Translations under genes and position numbers: made by a program | Notes under the pieces: model-generated | What the model was told of the DNA's origin: nothing | What the model saw: the letters and a program-made list of their open reading frames with translations, nothing else | Databases searched by the model: none | Part shown: piece by piece, positions 1-6,300 of the stretch | Layout: each line of letters opens with the position of its first letter | Position numbering within the stretch: position 1 is the first letter of the stretch | Assembly (NCBI GenBank): GCA_963814915.1 | Contig: CAWFEI010000013.1 | Location: forward strand, 1 to 7,299 | DNA from: VRUE01 sp963814915 | GTDB lineage: Bacteria > Actinomycetota > Thermoleophilia > Solirubrobacterales > 70-9 | Direction: 5' to 3' | DNA length: 7,299 bases

Positions 1-39
1 CCTGCGCCTCACCCTTGAGTCCCTGATAGCCGCCGACGG

Positions 40-79
40 GCCGATTTCCCACCGTATACGTGGGTTTTGGCCCATCGGC
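40..79. promoter_or_regulatory. Two-tier inverted repeat upstream of the siroheme gene
   Basis: GCCGAT (40-45) is the exact reverse complement of ATCGGC (74-79). Nested inside, CCCAC (48-52) pairs exactly with GTGGG (60-64) around a near-palindromic CGTATAC loop. The element overlaps the proposed -35 region of the promoter just downstream, so a repressor or activator site is plausible. If it is transcribed from an upstream gene it could also be an RNA hairpin. No known riboswitch core was recognised in it. Its function is not established; only the pairing is seen directly. Confidence 0.35.
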
Positions 80-95
80 GACAGGTCACTAGTCT
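67..95 (+). promoter_or_regulatory. Candidate leaderless promoter of the siroheme gene
   Basis: A -35-like TTGGCC (67-72) and a TANNNT-type -10, TAGTCT (90-95), are separated by 17 bases. The -10 ends 7 bases before the GTG at 103, which is the spacing expected when transcription begins at the start codon itself (leaderless mRNA, common in actinobacteria). This fits the absence of a convincing Shine-Dalgarno sequence before GTG 103 or ATG 184. The -35 is weak and no transcript data are available. Confidence 0.4.
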
Positions 96-102
96 TTGGG
101 GC

Positions 103-855
103 GTGCCCGCCCAGGCCTACGCAGGCAAGGAGTGCGTCTGCCAGCTCCGCAAGGGGATCTGCGACCAGTCATGCGTGCGCGACATGCTCGAGACGCCCTT
201 CTACATCGCCTGCCTGAAACTGAAGGGGCGGCGCTGTCCGGTGATCGGCGGCGGCGACATCGGCCTGGAGAAGGTCGAGGGCCTGCTCGCCTGCGACGCC
301 GACGTCGTCCTGATCGCCCCCGTCGCCCATCCCGAGCTGGAGGACCTGGCCGCGGAGGGCTCGATCGAGTGGGAGAAACGCCCCTACGGCGGCGCTGCCG
401 ACCTCGAGGGCGTCTTCATGGCGATCGCCTGCACCGACGACACCGACGTCAACATCGCCGTCTTCGACGACGCCGAGAGGCGGGCGATGCTGGTCAACAT
501 CGTCGACGTGCCGCCGCTGTGCAACTTCATCCTGCCGGCGATCGTGCGCACCGGCCCGCTGGCGATCGCGATCTCGACCGCGGGCGCCTCCCCCGCGCTG
601 GCCAAGCGGATGAAGCGTGAGATCTCCGAGCTGTTCGGCGAGGAGTACGCCCGCCTGGCCGTGGTCCTCAACGACGCCCGCGGCTGGGCCAAGGGGACGC
701 TGCCTACCTACCAGGACCGCAAGGAGTTCTTCGAGGGAATCGTCAACGGCGACCCCGACCCGGTCGAGCTGCTGAAAGCGGGCGAAGAGACCCAGGTCCT
801 GGCGCTGATCGAGGCCGCCAAGGAGCGGGCGGCCTCAGCTCTGGCCGCAGGCTGA
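103..855 (+). CDS. Precorrin-2 dehydrogenase / sirohydrochlorin ferrochelatase, Met8/CysG-N type
   Basis: The protein probably oxidises precorrin-2 to sirohydrochlorin with NAD+ and may insert Fe2+ to give siroheme, the cofactor of sulfite and nitrite reductases; it should be cytosolic. With the GTG start it has 250 residues. A Rossmann nucleotide-binding motif GGGDIGLEK lies at residues 49-57. The NIVD segment (132-135) carries the Asp equivalent to the catalytic Asp of CysG/Met8p, and an STAGASPALAKR stretch (158-169) matches the CysG SSGGTSPVLAR region. There is no methyltransferase (CobA) domain, so uroporphyrinogen methylation must be done elsewhere. Family similarity begins around ATG 184, which would give a typical 223 residues. 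GTG 103 is preferred because 25 of the 27 codons between 103 and 183 end in G or C, against roughly half in the other frames, and a -10 box is correctly placed for leaderless translation. The added segment has four cysteines (11, 13, 20, 24). The 3' end overlaps the convergent MarR gene. Confidence 0.85.
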   Translation: MPAQAYAGKECVCQLRKGICDQSCVRDMLETPFYIACLKLKGRRCPVIGGGDIGLEKVEGLLACDADVVLIAPVAHPELEDLAAEGSIEWEKRPYGGAADLEGVFMAIACTDDTDVNIAVFDDAERRAMLVNIVDVPPLCNFILPAIVRTGPLAIAISTAGASPALAKRMKREISELFGEEYARLAVVLNDARGWAKGTLPTYQDRKEFFEGIVNGDPDPVELLKAGEETQVLALIEAAKERAASALAAG

Positions 856-1266
856 GGAGCGCACCCGCTCGAGCGTCTCGCGCAGGCCGTCCGCCTCGGC
901 GACGCTGAGCTTCGCCGAGAAGGCGCTGCGCAGCTCCTCGATCACGACCGGCCGCATCTCGGCCAGCATCTCCTCGCCCGCCGGCAGCAGCGTCGCGTAG
1001 CTGACCCGCCGGTCCGTGTCGCAGAAGGCGCGCTCCATCAAACCCGCCCTGACCAGGCGGTCGACCAGCTTGGTCAGACCGCCGCGGGTGATGACGAGGG
1101 ACTCGGCAAGCTCGCCCATCTTCATCCGCCGCTCGGGAGCATCGGCGACCGTGGCGAGCATCTCGTACCAGGGGAGCGGCGGCAGATCGGCGGTCGCGAG
1201 CGCGTCCTGGAAGTCGCAGCACGATCGCAGCGTGGGTCCGCGTCAGCGCCCCCCAAGCGTCGCCAT
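835..1266 (-). pseudogene. MarR-family transcriptional regulator, N-terminus frame-disrupted
   Basis: From the ATG at 1161 downwards this is a clear MarR winged helix-turn-helix: helix-turn-helix MKMGELAESLVITRGGLTKL, the LVDRLVRAGLMER recognition and wing entry, then the DTDRR wing and a C-terminal dimerisation helix ending at the TGA at 835-837. The same frame reads upstream as FQDALATADLPPLPWYEM, the normal MarR helix 1-2 region, but meets a stop at 1243-1245. The residues expected before it (AWGALTRTHAAIV) are encoded at 1258-1220 in a different frame. A single surplus base near 1213-1222, for example the A at 1218, would join them. The second frame has no ATG, GTG or TTG start upstream, so a further shift, perhaps in the six-C run 1249-1254, would be needed to reach an ATG at 1266, 1334 or 1350. 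Either the gene is decaying, the sequence has errors, or a shortened 108-residue protein starts at 1161. It diverges from yceI and probably regulates it and itself. Confidence 0.6.
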
Positions 1267-1356
1267 GGGGGCTGCCCGTCGCACGGGGCGCGCCGGCTCG
1301 CGGGTTGCCGTTGCCTGAGTTGCCACGAAGACATGGTCCCAGATGAACATTGCCTA

Positions 1357-1377
1357 GTCAATAGTTGACAAGCTAAC
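1357..1377. promoter_or_regulatory. Candidate MarR operator between marR and yceI
   Basis: GTCAA (1357-1361) and TTGAC (1365-1369) form a perfect inverted repeat around TAG. The right arm continues into an imperfect palindrome GTTGAC-AA-GCTAAC (1364-1377). Short dyads over the promoter between a marR gene and its divergent target are the usual layout of MarR operators. The right arm is part of the yceI -35 box, and the left arm reads TTGAC on the opposite strand, so one bound dimer could cover both promoters. Binding by the adjacent MarR protein is inferred. Confidence 0.55.
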
Positions 1378-1392
1378 CAATCTTGCTACGGT
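1365..1392 (+). promoter_or_regulatory. Sigma-70-type promoter of yceI and the FMN reductase
   Basis: A perfect consensus -35 TTGACA (1365-1370) is followed after 16 bases by TACGGT (1387-1392), a TANNNT -10 preceded by TG one base earlier (extended -10). Transcription would start near 1399, leaving a 5' leader of about 44 bases with a GAAAGGG ribosome binding site (1430-1436) before ATG 1443. The region is AT-rich compared with its surroundings. The -35 lies inside the candidate operator, which suggests repression by blocking polymerase. Confidence 0.65.
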
Positions 1393-1442
1393 TGTTTCCA
1401 CGGCAAATGTTTATTCGGCAACCACACGGGAAAGGGATACCC

Positions 1443-1994
1443 ATGAGCACTCAGACGGTTCAGCAGCGGATTCCAGCGGGCGACTACAGCGTCGACCCGG
1501 TGCACTCCTCGGTCGGCTTCGCGGTCGTCCACAACGGCGTCTCCACCTTCCGCGGCGGCTTCGGCTCCTACGAGGCGAAGCTGAGCGGCGGCGAGGGCGC
1601 GCGACTCGAGGGCACGGTCGAGGTGGCGAGCATCGAGATCGAGGAGCCCAACCTGAAGGGCCACCTGCTCTCCCCCGAGTTCTTCGACGCCGAGCGCTTC
1701 CCGCGGCTGCGCTTCGAGTCGAGCGAGCTGAGCGTCGGCGAGGACGGCGCGGCGAGGATCCGCGGCGAGCTCGAGATCCGCGGCGAGAGCCACGCGGTCG
1801 AGGCGAACGGCCGCGTCGCGCCGCTCGGCGGCGACCTGGCCGGCAAGGCCCGCATCGGGCTCTCGCTGGCGGCGAGCGTCGACCGGCGCGACTTCGGCCT
1901 CGACTGGCAAGCCGAGCTGCCCAGCGGTGGCGAGGTGCTCGACTGGCGGGTCGATGTCGCCGTCGAGCTGGAGCTGGTCGCGGAGGACGAGTAG
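1443..1994 (+). CDS. YceI family lipocalin-like protein
   Basis: This is a 183-residue YceI-domain protein covering the whole family fold, an eight-stranded antiparallel beta-barrel that binds long isoprenoid or quinone-like lipids. Recognisable signatures are YSVDPVHSSVGF (15-26), the STFRGGFGSYEA strand pair (34-45), LLSPEFFDAERFPRLRFES (75-93) and the conserved VDRRDFGLDW (146-155). There is no signal peptide, so a cytoplasmic location is likely, unlike E. coli YceI, which is periplasmic. The start is fixed by GAAAGGG at 1430-1436, six bases before ATG 1443; an upstream in-frame extension to 1383 would run into the promoter and was rejected. The stop lies two bases before the FMN reductase start, so the two are almost certainly cotranscribed. 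The divergent MarR gene and the operator over the promoter suggest repression that is relieved by a lipophilic, phenolic or oxidative signal. The exact ligand cannot be read from the sequence. Confidence 0.9.
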   Translation: MSTQTVQQRIPAGDYSVDPVHSSVGFAVVHNGVSTFRGGFGSYEAKLSGGEGARLEGTVEVASIEIEEPNLKGHLLSPEFFDAERFPRLRFESSELSVGEDGAARIRGELEIRGESHAVEANGRVAPLGGDLAGKARIGLSLAASVDRRDFGLDWQAELPSGGEVLDWRVDVAVELELVAEDE

Positions 1995-1996
1995 CG

Positions 1997-2551
1997 ATGC
2001 GGGTGCTCGGCATCGCCGGGAGCCTGCGCCGCGACTCGCACAACAGCGCCCTGCTGCGGGCGGCCGCCGAGCGGCTGCCCGCCGGGGCGGCGCTGGTCGC
2101 CTACGAGCGGCTGGGCGAGATCCCGCCCTACGACGAGGACGTCGAAGCCGCGGGCGTGCCGGAGCCGGTGCGCGACCTGCGCGCCGCGATCCGCGAGGCC
2201 GACGCAGTGTTGATCGCCACCCCGGAGTACAACCACTCGATCCCCGGCCAGTTGAAGAACGCGTTCGACTGGGTCTCCCGCCCCGCCGGCGAGAGCGCGC
2301 TCAACGGCATCCCCGCGGCGACGATCGGCGCCTCGACCGGCATGTTCGGCGCGGTCTGGGCGCAGGCGGAGCTGCGCAAGGTCCTCGGTGCCCTCGGCGG
2401 CCGCGTGATCGAGGCCGAACTGCCCGTCGCCGGCGCCACGGAGCTGCGCCGCGGCGATCGCCTCGAGCTGCCGCCAGAGCAAGCCGAGCGCCTCGAGGAG
2501 ATCCTCGCCGAGCTCGTCGCCGCGGCCGAGCGCGAGCCGGTCGCGGCCTAG
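1997..2551 (+). CDS. NAD(P)H-dependent FMN reductase, flavodoxin-like fold
   Basis: This 184-residue protein is of the NADPH-dependent FMN reductase family (the SsuE/ChrR/azoreductase-like group). It should use NAD(P)H to reduce bound FMN and pass electrons to quinones, azo compounds, metals or free flavin in the cytosol. The flavin phosphate loop GSLRRDSHN (8-16) follows the first beta strand. The hallmark TPEYNHSIPGQLKNAFDW (75-92) and the GASTGMFGAVWAQAELR segment (111-127) complete the FMN site. The length is normal for the family. GGAGGA at 1982-1987 lies nine bases before ATG 1997 and inside the end of yceI, which indicates translational coupling. Pairing with YceI under a MarR-type regulator suggests a small module for quinone or redox stress, but the substrate cannot be assigned. 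Confidence 0.92.
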   Translation: MRVLGIAGSLRRDSHNSALLRAAAERLPAGAALVAYERLGEIPPYDEDVEAAGVPEPVRDLRAAIREADAVLIATPEYNHSIPGQLKNAFDWVSRPAGESALNGIPAATIGASTGMFGAVWAQAELRKVLGALGGRVIEAELPVAGATELRRGDRLELPPEQAERLEEILAELVAAAEREPVAA

Positions 2552-2572
2552 GTTCTTAGGTTCTCAGGCCGC
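2543..2572. terminator. Possible bidirectional terminator hairpin between convergent genes
   Basis: GCGGCCT (2543-2549) and AGGCCGC (2566-2572) are exact reverse complements separated by a 16-base loop. The stem spans the facing stop codons of the FMN reductase and the hemolysin III gene, so it could end transcripts from both sides. There is no T-run on either side and the loop is long, so it is not a textbook intrinsic terminator. Confidence 0.35.
2549..2564. repeat. Tandem 8-base duplication at the FMN reductase stop
   Basis: TAGGTTCT occurs twice in direct succession (2549-2556 and 2557-2564). The first copy contains the TAG stop of the FMN reductase, and the last base of the second copy is in the stop of the convergent gene. 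It forms most of the loop of the hairpin described here and probably arose by replication slippage. Confidence 0.6.
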
Positions 2573-3265
2573 CGGCAACGCGAAGAAGGCGATCGCGGCG
2601 AAGTGGGCTGCGGCGGCGGCGATCACGAGGGCGTGGAAGACCTCGTGGTAGCCGAAGACCCGCGGGCTGGGGTCGGGGCGCTGGGTGGCGTAGACGACCG
2701 CGCCGGCGGTGTAGAGCAGGCCGCCGGCGGCGACCAGCAGCGTACCGGTGACGCCCATGTCCATCCAGAGCTGCGGGAAGGCGGCGACCGCGACCCATCC
2801 CAGCGCCATGTAGATCAGCGCCGCGACCCATTTCGGGTGGTCGATCCAGATCGTCTCGACGATCGCGCCGGCGATCGCGCCAATCCAGACGACGACCAGG
2901 ATCGCGTCGGCGAGCGGCCCGTTGAGGACCAGCAGCGCGAACGGCGTGTAGGTGCCGGCGATGAGGAAGAAGATCATCGAGTGATCGAGGCGGCGCATCC
3001 AGCGACGCACGTCGGGCCGCTTCCAGTCGATCCGGTGGTAGAGGGCGCTGGTGCCGAGCAGGGCCGAGAGGCTGATCGCGTAGATCGCGACCGCGAGAGT
3101 GGCCTTCGGGGTCTTCGCGGCGACGATCAGGCCGATGCCGAGAAAGAGCGAGACGAAGAAGGCCCACTCGTGCGAGACCCCTCGCAGCCGCGGCTTCACC
3201 GAGGCGATCGCCCCCGATGCAACTTCCCGTGCAGATTCGGCTTTTTCGGTCGCCCGTGCCCGCAT
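2564..3265 (-). CDS. trhA: Hemolysin III / PAQR family integral membrane protein
   Basis: This 233-residue polytopic membrane protein belongs to the hemolysin III (TrhA/YqfA) branch of the PAQR superfamily. Bacterial members are linked to membrane lipid or fluidity homeostasis rather than proven haemolysis. After a polar N-terminus of about 30 residues there are seven hydrophobic segments, near residues 34-50, 55-76, 97-114, 120-141, 146-163, 173-193 and 208-229. The metal-site signatures are present: SALYHR (73-78), LDHSMIFFLIAGTYTPF (93-109) and GYHEVFH (205-211), giving the His set expected to hold zinc. An AGGA five bases before the ATG at 3265 supports the start. It is transcribed alone, leftward, converging on the FMN reductase with 12 bases between stop codons and diverging from nrdJ. 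A weak TATGGT -10-like box lies at 3283-3278 on the minus strand with no good -35. The family assignment is secure; the physiological role is inferred. Confidence 0.93.
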   Translation of the reverse strand: MRARATEKAESAREVASGAIASVKPRLRGVSHEWAFFVSLFLGIGLIVAAKTPKATLAVAIYAISLSALLGTSALYHRIDWKRPDVRRWMRRLDHSMIFFLIAGTYTPFALLVLNGPLADAILVVVWIGAIAGAIVETIWIDHPKWVAALIYMALGWVAVAAFPQLWMDMGVTGTLLVAAGGLLYTAGAVVYATQRPDPSPRVFGYHEVFHALVIAAAAAHFAAIAFFALPAA

Positions 3266-3316
3266 CGTCGTCCTGCCACCATAAAGGAGAAGGCGCGGAT
3301 TTCTGCGGCGTTTGCG

Positions 3317-3346
3317 GAGTCAGACCCCACAAAGTCTGTCCGACTC
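3317..3346. other. Bulged hairpin in the hemolysin III / nrdJ intergenic region
   Basis: GAGTC (3317-3321) pairs with GACTC (3342-3346), and directly inside it AGAC (3322-3325) pairs with GTCT (3334-3337). This gives a nine-pair stem with a four-base bulge (3338-3341) and an eight-base loop. It lies just upstream of the candidate nrdJ -35. It could be a protein-binding dyad or a remnant of a dispersed repetitive palindrome; the GTCAGACCCC core resembles REP-type palindromes seen in various bacteria. One copy in one window cannot settle this. No NrdR-box pair of the usual AT-rich type was seen. Confidence 0.35.
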
Positions 3347-3347
3347 G

Positions 3348-3378
3348 TTGACGATCCTGGGCAGCTCCCCCCTAAAGT
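3348..3378 (+). promoter_or_regulatory. Candidate nrdJ promoter
   Basis: TTGACG (3348-3353) and TAAAGT (3373-3378, TANNNT type) are separated by 19 bases, longer than ideal. Transcription would start near 3385, at the GAGAGGAG ribosome binding site (3385-3392), giving a leader of about 15 bases. No adenosylcobalamin riboswitch fits between this promoter and the gene. Confidence 0.35.
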
Positions 3379-3399
3379 CGCCCCGAGAGGAGAAGTTCG

Positions 3400-6300
3400 A
3401 TGTCCCAGACCGCCACCAGTGCTCCCAAAAACGGTCTCAAGGGCCTAGCGATCGAACGCCGCTTCTCCTCCCCTGGGACGCATCCGTTCGACCAGGTCGA
3501 GTGGGAGATCCGCGACGCCGTGATCGGCGATCCCGCCGCACCCGCCTTCGAGCAGCGCGGGGTCGAGTTCCCGAAGAGCTGGAGCCAGAACGCGACCAAC
3601 ATCGTCGCCCAGAAGTACTTCCGCGGACAGCTCGGCACCGAGCAGCGCGAGAGCTCGGTCAAACAGATGATCGGCCGCGTCGCCGGGACGATCGCCGGCT
3701 GGGGGCGCGAGGGGGGCTACTTCGCCTCCGAGGAGGACGCCGACGCCTTCGAGGCCGAGCTGACCTCGATCCTGCTCAACCAGAAAGCCGCCTTCAACTC
3801 GCCGGTCTGGTTCAACGTCGGCTTCGAGGAGACGCCGCAGTGCTCGGCCTGCCAACCGCACCATGCGCTCGTCTCCACGCCCGAAGGCATGGTTCCGATC
3901 GGGGAGCTTGTCCAGGGCGAGCAGATCGGCCGAGAGGTCTACGACGCCAACGGCGTTACGCAGGTCGTCGCGGTCAAGGCCAACGGCCGCAAGCCGGTGA
4001 TGCGCGTGAAGCTCCGCAACGGCGGCTTCGTCGAAGCCACTCCCGACCACGTCGTCAAGGCTGTCTCGGAGCGGCGCACCGAGCCTAAGTGGCTCCGCAT
4101 CGATCAACTCGAGCCCGGGATGCGGATGCATCTGCATCCGCACAGAGCAAAGGTCGCCGACCGCGCACTGGTCGCTGCAGGGAGTCCGGCCCTGGCTGAC
4201 TACGAGGGAGCCGATCATCTCGAAGCTCTCGACGAGACCACCCGCGTCGATCGCGCCGAGGCCGCACTCGCCGGCTGGCTGCAAGCCGACGGCTTCGTCG
4301 GGCAGTACGAGGATGGGACGAATACTTCGCTGACCATCGAGTTCCAGGTCGCGAGCGACGACGAGTACGCCTGGGTGATGGAGAACCTCGATGTCGCGCT
4401 GCCTGATGTGCATCGCAAGGTGCGTGTGGCCGACACGCAGGAGGTCGAGGTTCGGAGGATCCGCCTCTACGGGGAGGTACTCCGCGACTTCGTCGAGCGC
4501 TGGGAGCTTCTCGCGCGAGGGACGGAGATCCGCGTTCCCAGCCGTCTGTGGACCGCGACCCATGAGGAGATCTGTGCCTATCTCCGTAGCGTCTTCCAGG
4601 CCGATGGCTACATGACCGTCAGCCGCACCGGCGGCTACGAGAACGCCCGGATCGGCTTCGCCGTAATCGGCGAGAGGTGGACCGAGGATCTGCAGATCCT
4701 TCTCAACTCAATCGGAATCCATTCCCGCCGCACCCAAAAACGTGAGCGTCGAAGCAACCGGCACGATATGCATGAGCTCTCGATCAACATCGGCTCAGAG
4801 CGTGTCCGCTTCGCTGAGCTGATCGGGTTCGTCGGCGAGGACAAGCAGCATCGCCTGCTCGCGTCGCTGGAGCTTCGCAATCCGAAGATCTGCCCCGATC
4901 TGCGCGAGGAGGAGATCGTCGCGATCGAAGAGCTGGGTGTCCAGGAGGTCTACGACATCCAGACCGAGTCGGGCGAGTACTTGAGCAACAACATCGCCGT
5001 CCACAACTGCTTCATCCTCAGCGTCGACGACACGATGGAGTCGATCCTCGACTGGAACACCAAGGAGGGCAAGATCTTCCGCGGCGGCTCGGGCTCGGGG
5101 ATCAACCTCTCCAACATCCGCGGCTCGATGGAGCAGCTGAAGAAGGGCGGCACCGCGAGCGGCCCGGTCAGCTTCATGCGCGGCGCCGACGCCTGGGCGG
5201 GGACGATCAAGTCGGGTGGCAAGACGCGGCGGGCGGCGAAGATGGTCGTCCTCGACGTCGACCACCCGGACATCGAGCACTTCGTCACCTGCAAGGCCGA
5301 CGAGGAGAAGAAGGCGGGGGCGCTGCGCGACGCCGGCTTCGACATGTCGATCGACGGCGAGGGCTTCACCTCGATCCAATATCAGAACGCCAACAACTCG
5401 GTACGGGTCACCGACGAGTTCATGGAGGCGTTCGAGGCCGGCGAGGACTGGGACCTGCTCGCCCGCACCAGCGGCGAGGCGACCAAGACCCTGCCCGCCG
5501 GCGAGCTGATGAACCTGATCGCCAAGGCCGCCTGGGAATGCGCCGACCCCGGGGTCCAGTACGACACGATCATCAACCGCTGGCACACCTGCCCGGAGTC
5601 AGGCCGAATCAACGCCTCCAACCCCTGCAGCGAGTACATGCACGTCGACGACTCGGCCTGCAACCTCGCCTCGCTCAACCTGATGAAGTTCCGCCGCGAG
5701 GACGGCAGCTTCGACGTCGAGGAGTTCGAGCACGCGGTCGATGTCGTCTTCCTCGCCCAGGAGATCGTCGTCGGCTTCTCCAGCTATCCGACCGAGGAGA
5801 TCGGCGAGAACGCCAACGCCTTCCGCCAGCTCGGCCTCGGCTACGCCAACCTCGGCGCGCTGCTGATGTCCGACGGGCTGCCCTACGACTCCGACGAAGG
5901 CCGCAACGTCGCCGCCGCGATCACGGCGCTGATGACCGGGCGGGCCTACCGCCAGTCGGCCGAGATCGCCGCTGACGCGACCGGGCCCTACGACGAGTAC
6001 GACAAGAATCGCGAGGCCCACAACGGCGTCATGCGGATGCACCGCGACGCCGCCTACGACATCGACCCGACCGGGATCAAGGCCGATCTGCTCGAGGCCG
6101 CGCAGACCGCCTGGGACGAGGCGGTCGAGCTCGGCGAGGAGCACGGCTACCGCAACGCCCAGGCGACGGTGCTGGCGCCGACCGGGACGATCAGCTTCCT
6201 GATGGACTGCGATACGACCGGGATCGAGCCCGACTTCTCGCTGGTCAAGTTCAAGGAGCTGGTCGGCGGCGGGCAGATGACGATCGCCAACCGCTCGGTG

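Noticed and set aside
67..102. TTG start at 67 for the siroheme enzyme
   Set aside because: Codons from about 85 to 99 lack the G/C third-position bias, the segment overlaps the candidate promoter, and GTG 103 fits a leaderless start better.
1..102. Riboswitch or tRNA upstream of the siroheme gene
   Set aside because: No cobalamin or SAM riboswitch core and no tRNA T-loop signature could be recognised; only the inverted repeat is supported.
103..855. Functional link between the siroheme/precorrin-2 enzyme and the B12-dependent reductase
   Set aside because: Both touch corrinoid chemistry, but they are separated by about 2.5 kb of unrelated genes on both strands and share no operon, so proximity alone does not support a joint system.
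1383..1442. Upstream extension of YceI to 1383
   Set aside because: It would start inside the -10 region, and the strong ribosome binding site at 1430-1436 serves ATG 1443.
1568..2482. 304-codon minus-strand open frame
   Set aside because: It is antisense to both yceI and the FMN reductase gene, whose family motifs are clear; biased composition explains the long frame.
2603..3448. 281-codon plus-strand open frame
   Set aside because: It is opposite the hemolysin III gene and runs into nrdJ in another frame. Its sequence is rich in Asp, Arg and Gly with no domain.
3445..4563. 372-codon minus-strand open frame
   Set aside because: It lies antisense to the nrdJ N-terminal extein and the intein, both identified by conserved motifs, and has no recognisable domain.
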